Below, in pieces: positions 24,342 through 32,340 of a DNA stretch of 64,000 nucleotides (positions are counted from its first letter, which is position 1; every line of letters starts with the position of its first letter). This stretch comes from CAZKCI01 sp964551475 (GTDB lineage Bacteria > Auribacterota > Erginobacteria > Erginobacterales > CAZKCI01). The notes under the pieces were generated by a model. It was not told the origin of the DNA. It saw nothing but the letters and a program-made list of their open reading frames with translations, and ran no database searches. Location: assembly GCA_964551475.1 (NCBI GenBank), contig CAZKCI010000043.1, positions 14,280-78,279 of the forward strand, written 5' to 3'. The translations under genes and the position numbers were made by a program.

Positions 24342-24408
24342 TGTGGGAGCGACATTCTTGTCGCGATCCGAGCCGGCCTGGATCGGGACAGGAATGTCCC
24401 TCCCACAT
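24342..24408. repeat. GTGGGAG...CTCCCAC inverted repeat between hisA and hisI
   Basis: Outer arms TGTGGGAGCGACATTCTTGTC and GGACAGGAATGTCCCTCCCA pair, with an inner CGATCC...GGATCG stem. This is the simplest form of a modular family found at about ten sites in the window (27193, 27389, 37197, 39043, 40182, 40352, 43252, 53190, 54658). Confidence 0.9.
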
Positions 24409-24413
24409 TGGCT

Positions 24414-25142
24414 TTATCTCGCCTCGCGAATCGCTGACGGCAGGGAAATCGTCCCGGCGTAGAGCGCTTTGCCGATGATAGCTCCGATGAGGCCTTTGCG
24501 CTCTAAGCTCTTAAGAAAGCGCAGATCATCGATAGACGAGACTCCTCCGGCGGCGATTGTGCCCAACCCGGTCTCATCCAAGAATGCCTCAAATGGCGCG
24601 ATTCCCTCGCCGTAACCGTCAAGTGTGCCGTCCTTCAGGGTGTTCGTATAAACGACCAAGCGGAATCCGACCTTTTTTAAATTCTTTCCCAAGTCCACCG
24701 CGCGAATCCCCGCCTCCTCCGCCCAGCCGCTCACCATCACCCTTCCGTCCCGGGCGTCGATCGAGGGGACGACACGATCGCGGAAGTTCTTGAAGGCCTC
24801 CCGGGCAAAATCCATCGACTCGGCCGCTTTGGTCCCGACGATGACCCGGCTGATCCCGGAGGCCAGCGCATTCTCGATCGCCTCCATCGTCCGCATCCCC
24901 CCGCCGAGCTCGACGGGTATGCGCACGGACTGGAGGATCAAACGGACGGCGGGCAGGTTGACCGGACGGCCCTGAAAGGCGCCGTCGAGATCGACCACGT
25001 GCAGGTACTCCGCCCCCTCCCCTTCCCAGCGTCTGGCCATGGCGGCGGGGTCTTCGGAGTAGACGGTCTCCTTCTCCGCCCGCCCCTGGAAGAGGCGGAC
25101 GCAGCGGCCGGACTTCAAGTCAATCGCGGGTAGGATGAGCAT
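24414..25142 (-). CDS. hisA: ProFAR isomerase (HisA)
   Basis: 242 residues, normal for the family. It is a (beta-alpha)8 barrel with catalytic Asp near the N-terminus in PAIDLKSGRCVRL and a second in the middle (SIDARDG), plus the phosphate-binding loops ELGGGMRT and AAGGVSS. It isomerises ProFAR to PRFAR in histidine synthesis. HisH and HisF, which use its product and normally sit beside hisA, are missing from this cluster. A GTGGGAG repeat follows the stop and an ACTCCA repeat precedes the start. Confidence 0.96.
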   Translation of the reverse strand: MLILPAIDLKSGRCVRLFQGRAEKETVYSEDPAAMARRWEGEGAEYLHVVDLDGAFQGRPVNLPAVRLILQSVRIPVELGGGMRTMEAIENALASGISRVIVGTKAAESMDFAREAFKNFRDRVVPSIDARDGRVMVSGWAEEAGIRAVDLGKNLKKVGFRLVVYTNTLKDGTLDGYGEGIAPFEAFLDETGLGTIAAGGVSSIDDLRFLKSLERKGLIGAIIGKALYAGTISLPSAIREAR

Positions 25143-25157
25143 GGTCGGGTAAACAAA

Positions 25158-25248
25158 GGAGTAATGGAGTATTGGAGTGGTGGAGTGATGGAACTGAATC
25201 GGGCCTGTCTCCCAATACTCCGTTACTCCAATACTCCATTACTCCAGT
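25158..25248. repeat. ACTCCA-type inverted repeat, copy 4, overlapping the hisB stop
   Basis: Left arm GGAGTAATGGAGTATTGGAG, right arm CCAATACTCCGTTACTCCAA. The right arm runs into hisB and supplies its last two sense codons and its TAA stop. Confidence 0.92.
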
Positions 25249-25832
25249 CTGCCCTTCGTCGAGGGCACGCCTTTGACCCGCGGGTCCCTCTCCACGGCCT
25301 GGCGCAGGGCCCGGCCGCAGGCCTTGAAAACCGCCTCGACCGCGTGATGGGCGTCCTCGCCGTAGCGCAGCTCGATGTGCAGCGTCAGCCGCCCGTGATC
25401 GGCCAGCGACTGGAAAAAGGACTTGAGCAGTCCGAGGTTGAAATCGCCGATCTTGATCCTGCGGATGGGCGCCCGGTAGACCAGGAAGGAGCGGCCGGAG
25501 AGGTCGAGATCGACGCCGGCCAGGGCCTCGTCCATGGGAACGGTCGCCGATCCGTAGCGGCGGATGGACTTCTTGTCGCCCAGGGCCTTCGCCAGGGCCT
25601 CTCCGAGGCAGATCCCGATGTCCTCCACCGTGTGGTGGTAGTCGACGGCAAGGTCGCCCCGGGCCTGGAGGGAGACGTCGAAAAGGCCATGGCGGGCGAA
25701 GAGTTCGAGCATGTGGTCGAAGAAAGGGATCCCGGTGTCGATCGAGGCCTGGCCGCGGCCGTCGAGTCCGAGCGTGACGGAGATGTCGGTCTCGCGGGTG
25801 GTCCTTTTGATCCTGGCCGAACGCTTTTTCAT
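25239..25832 (-). CDS. hisB: Imidazoleglycerol-phosphate dehydratase (HisB)
   Basis: 197 residues from the ATG at 25832. Both metal-binding His clusters are present (FFDHMLELFARHGLFD; DYHHTVEDIGICLGEAL; late HHAVEAVFKACGRAL). It dehydrates imidazoleglycerol phosphate and is the monofunctional form without the phosphatase domain. The C-terminus usually ends a little after the GVPSTKG motif; here the ending RLE-stop comes from an ACTCCA repeat arm, so the terminus has been set by the repeat. A CATTGCGAG inverted repeat lies upstream. Confidence 0.96.
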   Translation of the reverse strand: MKKRSARIKRTTRETDISVTLGLDGRGQASIDTGIPFFDHMLELFARHGLFDVSLQARGDLAVDYHHTVEDIGICLGEALAKALGDKKSIRRYGSATVPMDEALAGVDLDLSGRSFLVYRAPIRRIKIGDFNLGLLKSFFQSLADHGRLTLHIELRYGEDAHHAVEAVFKACGRALRQAVERDPRVKGVPSTKGRLE

Positions 25833-25900
25833 GAGGAATGCGTCTCCGTTCTCTGATGGTCCGCTAATGTGGTGTTCCAGAAATACCTTGTCCGGATTTG

Positions 25901-25980
25901 TCATTGCGAGCGAGAGCGAAGCAATCTCGATCCCTTGCCAACCGAGAGATTGCTTCGTCGCTTCGCTCCTCGCAATGACA
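25901..25980. repeat. CATTGCGAG-type inverted repeat
   Basis: Arms TCATTGCGAGCGAGAGCGAA and CTTCGCTCCTCGCAATGA flank GCAATCTC/GAGATTGC, making a long hairpin of about 28 bp with a 20-base loop. Similar CATTGCGAG...CTCGCAATG hairpins are widespread in unrelated bacteria. Confidence 0.92.
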
Positions 25981-26044
25981 TCGTCTTGATGACGAGCCAG
26001 CGTCGGCCCGGCCGATGCATCAGGCTCCGGGCCCCCTCCCCTAT

Positions 26045-27088
26045 TTACGACCGCAGAATATCACGCAGAGCGTCGAGCAGTGTCGTCATCTCCATCTCCG
26101 TCCCCACGCTGATCCGCAGGCAGTCGTCCAGGCGGCGCAGCTTGAAATAGCGCACCAGAATTTTGCGCTCGAGCAGCTTCTCGTAGATCGCGCCGGCTTT
26201 TCCTCCCGGCGCTCGCGCCAGAAGAAAGTTCGCCCCGGAGGGGAAGACCGTGAAGCCCATCCCCGCGAGCTCGCGCTCCAGTCTCTGGCGCTGCTCGCGC
26301 ACGCTGGCCACGGTCGCGGCGAAATACTCCCGGTCGGAGATCGCCGCTTCCGCGCTCGCCGCGCTCAGGCGGCTGACGTTGTAGGAATCCTTGACCTTCA
26401 TCAGGCCGGCGACGATTTCCTCGGCGGCCAGCGCGTAGCCGATGCGCACGCCGGCGAGGGAATATGATTTCGAGACCGTGCGCGTGACGATCAGGTTCGG
26501 GTACTTGGCGAGAAGCGGGATCGAATCGCCGGCCGCGAAATCGACGTAGGCTTCATCGACCACCACGATTCCCTCCGTCGCCTCCAGCGCCCGGTCGATC
26601 GCCTCCAGGGAGTAAGGCGTCCCGGTCGGCGAGTTGGGCGAGGCGATCAGTTTCAGGGCCGCCCGGGCGCGGATGAATTTTTCCGGGAGGGAGAAATCCT
26701 CTTCCAGGTCGTACACGACCGTCTCCGCCTCCTGGATTTCGGCCAGGACCCGGAACAAGGTGTAGGAGGGATAGTAGAGAACGACCCGATCCCCCTTCCC
26801 TACCATGGCCCGGAAGATCATGGACAGGATCTCGTCCGACCCGTCTCCGACGAGCACATGGGAGCGGGACAGGCCGTGGAGGGAGGCGACGGCGTCGCGC
26901 AGACGGTCCGAGACCGGATCGGGATAGAGGCGAAGATCGGCCGGGGAGATCGCGCGGAGAACCTCCGCCACCCGCGGCGAGGGCGGGTAGGGATTCTCGT
27001 TGGTGTTGAGTTTGACGAATCCCGGCTCCTGGGGCTGAATCCCGGGAACGTAGGGGGACAGGCTTTCAATGTTGGGTCTGAAGTACAT
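26045..27088 (-). CDS. hisC: Histidinol-phosphate aminotransferase (HisC)
   Basis: 347 residues from the ATG at 27088; the frame continues into a CACGAATT repeat upstream, which I exclude. PLP-dependent fold type I: LNTNENPYPPSP at the start, VGDGSDEIL, NSPTGTPY, the pyridine-contacting VVDEAYVDFA and the Schiff-base Lys in TRTVSKSYSLAGVRIGYA. A late Arg in RISVGTEMEM binds the substrate carboxylate. It converts imidazole acetol phosphate to histidinol phosphate. It is separated from hisD by 400 bases of repeats and from hisB by 212 bases, wide spacing for an operon. Confidence 0.95.
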   Translation of the reverse strand: MYFRPNIESLSPYVPGIQPQEPGFVKLNTNENPYPPSPRVAEVLRAISPADLRLYPDPVSDRLRDAVASLHGLSRSHVLVGDGSDEILSMIFRAMVGKGDRVVLYYPSYTLFRVLAEIQEAETVVYDLEEDFSLPEKFIRARAALKLIASPNSPTGTPYSLEAIDRALEATEGIVVVDEAYVDFAAGDSIPLLAKYPNLIVTRTVSKSYSLAGVRIGYALAAEEIVAGLMKVKDSYNVSRLSAASAEAAISDREYFAATVASVREQRQRLERELAGMGFTVFPSGANFLLARAPGGKAGAIYEKLLERKILVRYFKLRRLDDCLRISVGTEMEMTTLLDALRDILRS

Positions 27089-27089
27089 C

Positions 27090-27150
27090 TGCGAATTTCG
27101 CGAATTATAGTTTGGCTCGTCTGATGATGTCCACGAATTGACGCGAATTA
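27090..27150. repeat. CACGAATT-type repeat upstream of hisC
   Basis: GCGAATTTCGCGAATTATAG and CCACGAATTGACGCGAATTA words are repeated at 9-10 base steps. The gap 27089-27488 is entirely repeats: this one, a long modular GTGGGAG hairpin, a GATCAGT palindrome and a second GTGGGAG hairpin. Confidence 0.85.
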
Positions 27151-27192
27151 GCACGAATGACCGATCTCTCCAGGATCGCTTTCTATGCGACT

Positions 27193-27318
27193 TTGTGGGA
27201 GAGACGTCTCCGCCTGTCCCGATCTATCGGGACCGCGATCCGGGCCGGCCCGGATCGGGGCCCCGATCTTTATATACAAGTCATCGTAATCGGGGCAGGC
27301 AAGAATGCCCCTCCCACA
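27193..27318. repeat. GTGGGAG...CTCCCAC repeat with nested inner modules
   Basis: The outer TTGTGGGAGAGACGTCTCCG pairs with GAATGCCCCTCCCACAA. Inside are a GTCCCGATCTATCGGGAC hairpin, GGCCGGCCC, and an AT-rich module GGCCCCGATCTTTATATACA...ATCGGGGC. This shows the family is built from exchangeable nested stems. Confidence 0.9.
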
Positions 27319-27339
27319 AAAACAGTAACCGAAAAAGAA

Positions 27340-27380
27340 GTAACCAGTGATCAGTTACTGATCACTGATGACTGATCACT
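27340..27380. repeat. GATCAGTTACTGATCACTGA palindromic repeat
   Basis: CAGTGATCAGTTACTGATCA and TGATGACTGATCACT words form overlapping palindromes. A further fragment lies at 27476-27486 next to the hisD stop. Confidence 0.8.
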
Positions 27381-27388
27381 TTTGTCCC

Positions 27389-27453
27389 CGTGGGAGCGAC
27401 ATTCCTGTCGCGATCCATGTCGACCTGGATCGGGGCGAGACGCCCCTCCCACA
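27389..27453. repeat. GTGGGAG...CTCCCAC inverted repeat, simple form
   Basis: GTGGGAGCGACATTCCTGTC with the right arm GGGGCGAGACGCCCCTCCCA and an inner CGATCC...GGATCG stem, located just downstream of hisD. Confidence 0.88.
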
Positions 27454-27488
27454 GAAAACCAGAAAAAGAAGCTATCAGCGATCAGTTC

Positions 27489-28799
27489 TTAGCGCCTGGG
27501 CGCGAGACTACTTTGGGGGCCGGGATTTCCCAGACGGATCCGCACGGAGAGGGAATGCGCGTCCAAACCCTCCAGACCGGAGAGAACGGCCGCGGCCGCC
27601 GCATCCCTTTTCAACCCGGCGCGGGTGTAGGCGATGACGCTCGTCCTCTTGACGAAGTCGTAGACCGAGAGATGAGAGAAGAAGCGGGCGGAGCCGCCGG
27701 TGGGAAGGACGTGGCTCGGCCCGGCGATATAGTCCCCCGCCGCTACGGGACTGTCCCGGCCGAGAAAGATCGCCCCGGCATTTCTGATCGACCGCAAGGT
27801 CTTTCCCGGATCGCGAGTCAGGATCTCCAGGTGCTCGGGCGCGATCCGGTTGATCAGATCCGTCCCCTCGCCAAGATTCCTGGTCTTGATCAGGAGAGTC
27901 CCCTTCTCCAACGAATCCTGGAGGATCGCCCACCGGCGGAGACCGGGGAGGATTCCGGCGATCTCTTTTTTCACCTTCTCGATCAAACGGGCGGAGGGGG
28001 TGACGAGGAGGGCCATCCCTCCCGCCCCATGCTCGGCCTGGGCGAGGAGGTCGGCGGCGACAAAGCGCGCCTCCGCGGAATCGTCGGCCAGGACCGCCAC
28101 CTCGCTGGGCCCGGCGAGCATGTCGATGTCGACGGCCCCGAAGACCTCCCTCTTGGCCAGCGTGACGTAGACGTTCCCCGGCCCGGCGACCTTGTCCACG
28201 CGCGGGACGGAGCGGGTCCCGTAAGCCAGGGCGGCGATCGCCTGGGCGCCGCCGAGGGCGTAGATCTCCCGGACGCCCAGGAAATCCGCCGCGGCGAGTA
28301 TGAACGGGTCGATCGTCCCGTCTTTCCGGGGGGGGGTCGCCAAAACGATCCTCTCCACTCCCGCGATCCGGGCCGGGATGACGGTCATGAAGACGGTGGA
28401 GACGAGGGGGGCTTTCCCTCCGGGGATGTAGACGCCGACGGCTTCCAGGGGAGTGACTTTTTCCCCAAAAACGAGGCCGTCTCCCCTCGCCTTCTTCCAG
28501 GAGCGGGGGAGCTGCGACGAATAATAAAGGGAGATGTTCCGTTCGGCGCGCCGGAAGGCGCGCCGAACATCCGCCGGAAGATTTTTGCGGGCGGCCGCGA
28601 TCTTCGCGGGAGCGACCCGGAAGGAGCGGATCCGCGCTCCGTCATACTTGAGAGTGTAGTCCCGAAGCGCCCGGTCTCCCTCCCTCCGGACCCGGTCGAT
28701 GATGGCCCGGACTCGGGCGAGGGCGGCGGCGTCCGCCGGCGGGGAGAAGATAGCCTGGAGTTTTTTCCATGCTCGCGGACTGTATTTGATGACCTTCAT
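27489..28799 (-). CDS. hisD: Histidinol dehydrogenase (HisD)
   Basis: 436 residues, normal length. Conserved boxes: YIPGGKAPLVSTV, VYVTLAKREVFGAVDIDMLAGPSEV, zinc-ligand region AQAEHGAGG (Gln and His; the usual D after H is G here), GDYIAGPSHVLPTGGSARF, and a final zinc His in LDAHSLSVRIRLG. It oxidises histidinol to histidine in two NAD-dependent steps. This is the first gene of the minus-strand his run, and hisG, normally next to it, is not in the window. It is divergent from the nucleotidyltransferase pair with 57 bases between starts. Confidence 0.96.
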   Translation of the reverse strand: MKVIKYSPRAWKKLQAIFSPPADAAALARVRAIIDRVRREGDRALRDYTLKYDGARIRSFRVAPAKIAAARKNLPADVRRAFRRAERNISLYYSSQLPRSWKKARGDGLVFGEKVTPLEAVGVYIPGGKAPLVSTVFMTVIPARIAGVERIVLATPPRKDGTIDPFILAAADFLGVREIYALGGAQAIAALAYGTRSVPRVDKVAGPGNVYVTLAKREVFGAVDIDMLAGPSEVAVLADDSAEARFVAADLLAQAEHGAGGMALLVTPSARLIEKVKKEIAGILPGLRRWAILQDSLEKGTLLIKTRNLGEGTDLINRIAPEHLEILTRDPGKTLRSIRNAGAIFLGRDSPVAAGDYIAGPSHVLPTGGSARFFSHLSVYDFVKRTSVIAYTRAGLKRDAAAAAVLSGLEGLDAHSLSVRIRLGNPGPQSSLAPRR

Positions 28800-28812
28800 G
28801 ACATTCGCCGAT

Positions 28813-28841
28813 TAGACAATTTCTGGTAAGCATGATACCAT
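28813..28841 (+). promoter_or_regulatory. Putative sigma70-type promoter for the nucleotidyltransferase pair
   Basis: TAGACA (28813-28818) and TACCAT (28836-28841) are separated by exactly 17 bases in the only AT-rich stretch of the hisD-divergent gap. A start site near 28848 would give a leader of only about 9 bases before the ATG at 28857. Suggestive only. Confidence 0.35.
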
Positions 28842-28856
28842 AAATAACGAGATCGC

Positions 28857-29096
28857 ATGCAAACGAACCGAAGACAGAAAGATCGTCTTGCCGTCGGGAT
28901 GATACCGCCGGATTGGTTGGCGGATTTTGAAGCCGCCGCCCGGCGGCCGCTATCCCAAAGAATCGATTATTCTTTTATCCATACCTATAAGCCGGTACTG
29001 GACGATGCCGGATTCCGCGCCTTCCAGACCATGGACCAATACCGGGATTGGTGCGATACCGAGCTCCCGGATTGGCTGGGCTATGCCCGCATTTGA
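28857..29096 (+). CDS. Small protein preceding a nucleotidyltransferase, unknown function
   Basis: 79 residues: a basic start (MQTNRRQKDRLAVG) then IPPDWLADFEAAARRPLSQRIDYS and a C-terminal TMDQYRDWCDTELPDWLGYARI. It has no signal peptide or membrane helix. It overlaps the next gene by 14 bases in another frame, which indicates translational coupling. The small-ORF-then-nucleotidyltransferase layout is like AbiEi/AbiEii-type or MNT/HEPN toxin-antitoxin pairs, where the partner neutralises the enzyme, but this protein does not look like HEPN (no RxxxxH motif visible). GC content is lower than that of its neighbours, and the pair is the only plus-strand unit between 17 and 32 kb. Confidence 0.7.
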   Translation: MQTNRRQKDRLAVGMIPPDWLADFEAAARRPLSQRIDYSFIHTYKPVLDDAGFRAFQTMDQYRDWCDTELPDWLGYARI

Positions 29097-29556
29097 CTAC
29101 AAACAGGCGTTGAAAGTCCGCGATGCCTTCCGGGTCTGGGAAGTGCGCTATCTCTTCCTCGGGAAATCGGGAGCTATTTTGCTCGGGTTCCCGGATACGA
29201 CCCAAGACGTCGATCTGTTTGCCGCCAAAACTCCGGCCAATTATACCGCTTTGCTGGGCGCTTTGCGGGACATGGGCTTCGATCTTACCGAGACCGAAAT
29301 AAGCGAGATCGAGCGCGGGAAGGATTTCATCCAGTTGAGAAAAGGGCCTTTCGATCTGGATCTCGTATTCGCGCCTGACGGCATAGAGAATTTCGAGGCC
29401 GCGTGGGAAAGGCGCATCGAAGTCGAGGGTTTCCCGGTTTGCCACCTGGACGACATCATCGCGAGCAAAACGGCGGCGCGGAGGGAGAAAGACCGGGAGA
29501 CGCTCCCGCGCCTGGAATCATTCCGCAAGTATTGGATGGGCAAGAACGGGAAATAG
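29083..29556 (+). CDS. Nucleotidyltransferase-fold protein (AbiEii/DUF6036-like)
   Basis: 157 residues from the ATG at 29083. The nucleotidyltransferase core reads YLFLGKSGAILLGFPDTTQDVDLFA, equivalent to the GG-x-A...R-T-x-DxD signature of minimal and AbiEii-type enzymes; the first Gly pair is GKSG. A later acid, FDLDLVFAPDG, supplies the third metal ligand, and CHLDDIIASKTAARREKDRETLPRLE matches the C-terminal helix typical of AbiEii/DUF6036 proteins. Such enzymes modify tRNA or proteins with nucleotides, several as toxins. With the small upstream protein it may form a toxin-antitoxin or defence module; that role is inferred. Confidence 0.82.
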   Translation: MPAFDYKQALKVRDAFRVWEVRYLFLGKSGAILLGFPDTTQDVDLFAAKTPANYTALLGALRDMGFDLTETEISEIERGKDFIQLRKGPFDLDLVFAPDGIENFEAAWERRIEVEGFPVCHLDDIIASKTAARREKDRETLPRLESFRKYWMGKNGK

Positions 29557-29573
29557 CGAGGCGCGGAAGACGG

Positions 29574-30146
29574 CTATTTCCGCGGCCGGGGAAGTTTCTC
29601 CAAGAGGCCCATCTTGATCATGTGGGCGATGACCAGGTGGACGTCCTCGACCTCCTCGTAGGACTTGCTCTCCACCACGATGGCGTGCTTGACCAGTTTC
29701 AAGAGCTTCCCTCCCCCCATCCCGATCCAGCCGATCGTCGTCCCGCCGTGCTGGTTGGCATACTCGATCGCCCTCAGAACATTGGGGGAGTTGCCGCTGG
29801 CGGTGATGCCGATGACCGCATCCCCTTCGCGAAGATAGTTGGCGAGGGGTTCCTGGAATACCTGCTCGTAGGAGGTGTCGTTGGCCCAGGCGGTCATCAG
29901 GGGGATGCAGTCGTTCAGCCCGATCGCTTTCACCCTGATCCCGGTGATGGCGGTCACGCCCTTGGCCAGGTCGCAGACGAAGTGGGAGGCGGTGGCGGCC
30001 GATCCGCCGTTCCCGAAAACGAGGATCTGTTTCCCCTCGCCGATCTTCTCGGCCAGAAGTTCGACGATCTTCGCCAGCTCCGGGAAGGGGAGCCGGGCAA
30101 GGCAATCGCGCACGCGCCCGGCGTAGTTGTTGAGATAGCTGATCAC
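29574..30146 (-). CDS. SIS-domain sugar isomerase (GmhA-like)
   Basis: 190 residues from the GTG at 30146, which has AGGAGG upstream. One SIS domain: ILVFGNGGSAATASHFVCDL at ~40-60 matches the phosphosugar-binding loop of sedoheptulose-7-phosphate isomerase (GmhA), and GDAVIGITASGNSPNVLRAIEYA matches the second loop. GmhA starts ADP- or GDP-heptose synthesis for LPS or S-layer glycans. Related SIS proteins act in other sugar pathways, so the exact substrate is open; no hldE or gmhB is present. It is the 3'-most gene of the glycan region on the minus strand. Confidence 0.88.
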   Translation of the reverse strand: MISYLNNYAGRVRDCLARLPFPELAKIVELLAEKIGEGKQILVFGNGGSAATASHFVCDLAKGVTAITGIRVKAIGLNDCIPLMTAWANDTSYEQVFQEPLANYLREGDAVIGITASGNSPNVLRAIEYANQHGGTTIGWIGMGGGKLLKLVKHAIVVESKSYEEVEDVHLVIAHMIKMGLLEKLPRPRK

Positions 30147-30267
30147 TGTGAATGCCTCCTGGTGGTTGATTTCCGCTCAGTATCCCACACCCGTCGCCTC
30201 CGCGCAACCCGGCGGATTGAACCCTCGCCTTACTTCCACGGATTAATCTCCCCCCGCCTCGCCCCCT

Positions 30268-30365
30268 CATGATGTCTACGGATTTGCACGAATTATCACG
30301 AAGTGAACCTAAAAAACCAGCCGGGCCCATTCGTGCAAATTAGTGTCAATTCGTGGAATTCATTA
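30268..30365. repeat. CACGAATT-type inverted repeat
   Basis: TGCACGAATTATCACGAAGT on one arm and TTCGTGCAAATTAGTGTCAA TTCGTG on the other. The rest of the 30147-30413 gap shows no gene. Confidence 0.85.
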
Positions 30366-30413
30366 AGTCGAGCCGGATCCAATCCGTGCCATCCGTGGTT
30401 TCATTCAGCCGGG

Positions 30414-32165
30414 TCAGGGGAAACGGAGGCTGCGCCAGGCGGGGTCGGAGAGGGGGCGGTTCTTGACGTAGATCGTCAGCGAGAGCCCGGCGTCGGGATA
30501 GCTCCGGGAAACGTAGGGCTTCATCAGCCCGCGCTGTTCGAGCCCGGCGAGATACGCGTTCCATTCCTTCACCCTTCCGTCGATGAGATAGGTATTCCAG
30601 AGGAGACGGTGGGGCGAGTCGTCGGAGACGGCGAGGGCGGGGAAGAAATAGGCGTCGGGACGCCAGTCGGTGAAGATCGGCTGGTGGCGCGCGATCGCGT
30701 GCCACTGCCAGAGGTGGGGGGAGAGAGATCCGATGTAAAACGGCGCGCAGACCGAGCCCCGCGATCCCGATACCGACCAGAGGAACTCGACCAGGTCTTC
30801 CGGCGTATGCGCGGGGATCCTTCCCGCCGCCTTCGGGTTGAAGTATTCCCGCGCCGGGCGGAGGAACTTCGGATAGGGGACGAGGCCGAAAAAGGTCGAG
30901 CAGTCCAGCCGGTTTCCGTCCCGGAAGGAGTAGGCGCCGATGACGGCATTGCCGACCTGATGGATATAGACCGGGAGTTTGGGAAGATCCCCGATGAGAA
31001 CGACCGCCGCCGCCGCGCCGGCCCAGATCGCCGGCCTCCGCGATTTTTTCGCGAGCTCCATCGCCGCCGCGGCGGAGAGAAGATAGAGCGCCGGCGTCGA
31101 GGTGTAGATGAAACGCTCCTGCGAGTTGAGTATGAGCGACATCGGGATCAGCGTGGCGAGGAAAACGGCGAGCAGAAGGCGGAGGCGGAGATCGCGAAAA
31201 CGGATGAATCCGTGGATGAGTCCGCCCGCGTAGAGAAGATAGATCGCGGGAGAGAAGGTGTAAGAGTAGAGGAGAGAGCGGAGATGGAAGAGGCGGTTCT
31301 CGGCCCGGGTGTAGTTCATCGGGTTGAACTTCCCGGTGTCGAAAAAACGATAGACGACAACTCCCCACTTGGCGGAGGCGGGGGGGATGATCATCCAGGC
31401 CGACCAGACGAGCAGGAACCCCCCGCAGGCGGCGGCCGCGTCCAGAAGACAACGTCTCCGCGCCCCCTCCCCTTCCGGGATGGCCAGCCGGCTCAGCCAG
31501 AAGAGAATCAGACCCAGGCCCGCGAACTGGGCGTATTCATACTTGGTCAGGTAGAGAAGGCCCAGGATCAACCCCGAGACGCCGGCTGGTCGGAAAGACT
31601 TATGGGGAGCGCTCCGGGGCGTTTGCTCTGAGCGGCGACGGGGCGTCGCCGCTTGCATGACCGGTATGTCGCCGCGCGGGAGGGAACGGATCTGATAGTA
31701 GACAACCCCCAACGTCAGGAGGAGGCCGAGGTTCTCGATCATCGCGGTGGAGGAGAAGAAGAGAAACATCGGCGAAGCCGCCAACAGGAGCGCGGCGGCC
31801 AGGCCCAACGAGCCGCGGGGCGGAGAAGTGAGCCGGCGTCCGGCCAGGAAGATCAGGAGGAGGGCGGCCGACCCGATCGCCACGTTGGCGCATCTTGCCG
31901 CCGCGTAGGAATATCCTCCGACGAGCAGGAAAAGGGACGAGACCCAGGAGTGGAGGAAGGGCCAGTAGGTCTGGGCGTTGGTGAAATGCCAGAAGGCCCG
32001 GATATCGCCTTCCCGGATCGACCGGGCGATCAGGAGGCTGAAGGTGGAGTGGTGGGCTTCGTCCCAGGAGAAGGGCCCCTGGGGAAGAACCAGATAGAAG
32101 TAGACGAAGACGGCGAAGACGGCGGCGAGGAGAAGGACGGGGAGGAGGGAGCGGAGGGTTCTCAC
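30414..32165 (-). CDS. GT-C-fold membrane glycosyltransferase-like protein
   Basis: 583 residues from the GTG at 32165; the open frame extends 18 codons into an ACTCCA repeat (HHSITPSLHHS), which I exclude. About 11-12 hydrophobic helices. The first periplasmic loop holds the acidic GT-C motif FSWDEAHHST, as in ArnT/PMT-type transferases that use polyprenyl-phosphate sugars, and the helical core ends near residue 400. A soluble periplasmic C-terminal domain of about 180 residues follows (SLSPHLWQWHAIARHQPIFTD). The acceptor is unknown. It stands divergent from the GT2 gene at 32341. Confidence 0.85.
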   Translation of the reverse strand: MRTLRSLLPVLLLAAVFAVFVYFYLVLPQGPFSWDEAHHSTFSLLIARSIREGDIRAFWHFTNAQTYWPFLHSWVSSLFLLVGGYSYAAARCANVAIGSAALLLIFLAGRRLTSPPRGSLGLAAALLLAASPMFLFFSSTAMIENLGLLLTLGVVYYQIRSLPRGDIPVMQAATPRRRSEQTPRSAPHKSFRPAGVSGLILGLLYLTKYEYAQFAGLGLILFWLSRLAIPEGEGARRRCLLDAAAACGGFLLVWSAWMIIPPASAKWGVVVYRFFDTGKFNPMNYTRAENRLFHLRSLLYSYTFSPAIYLLYAGGLIHGFIRFRDLRLRLLLAVFLATLIPMSLILNSQERFIYTSTPALYLLSAAAAMELAKKSRRPAIWAGAAAAVVLIGDLPKLPVYIHQVGNAVIGAYSFRDGNRLDCSTFFGLVPYPKFLRPAREYFNPKAAGRIPAHTPEDLVEFLWSVSGSRGSVCAPFYIGSLSPHLWQWHAIARHQPIFTDWRPDAYFFPALAVSDDSPHRLLWNTYLIDGRVKEWNAYLAGLEQRGLMKPYVSRSYPDAGLSLTIYVKNRPLSDPAWRSLRFP

Positions 32166-32173
32166 GCGGGAAA

Positions 32174-32251
32174 AGGAGTGATGGAGTGATGGAGTAATGG
32201 AGTGATGGCGGCCAGTCAACTCTCCAATACTCCAGTACTCCTATACTCCTC
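32174..32251. repeat. ACTCCA-type inverted repeat, copy 5
   Basis: Left arm GGAGTGATGGAGTGATGGAG, right arm CTCCAATACTCCAGTACTCC. It lies between the divergent GT-C and GT2 genes, where promoters for both would be expected, so it is not simply a terminator. Confidence 0.9.
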
Positions 32252-32340
32252 CGTTGGATGGGTGGGGATCAACATCCGCGCCTTGAGTTGACGGAACCCT
32301 TGGCATCGGTTATACATCCGGGCGGCACGGAGACGACGCC

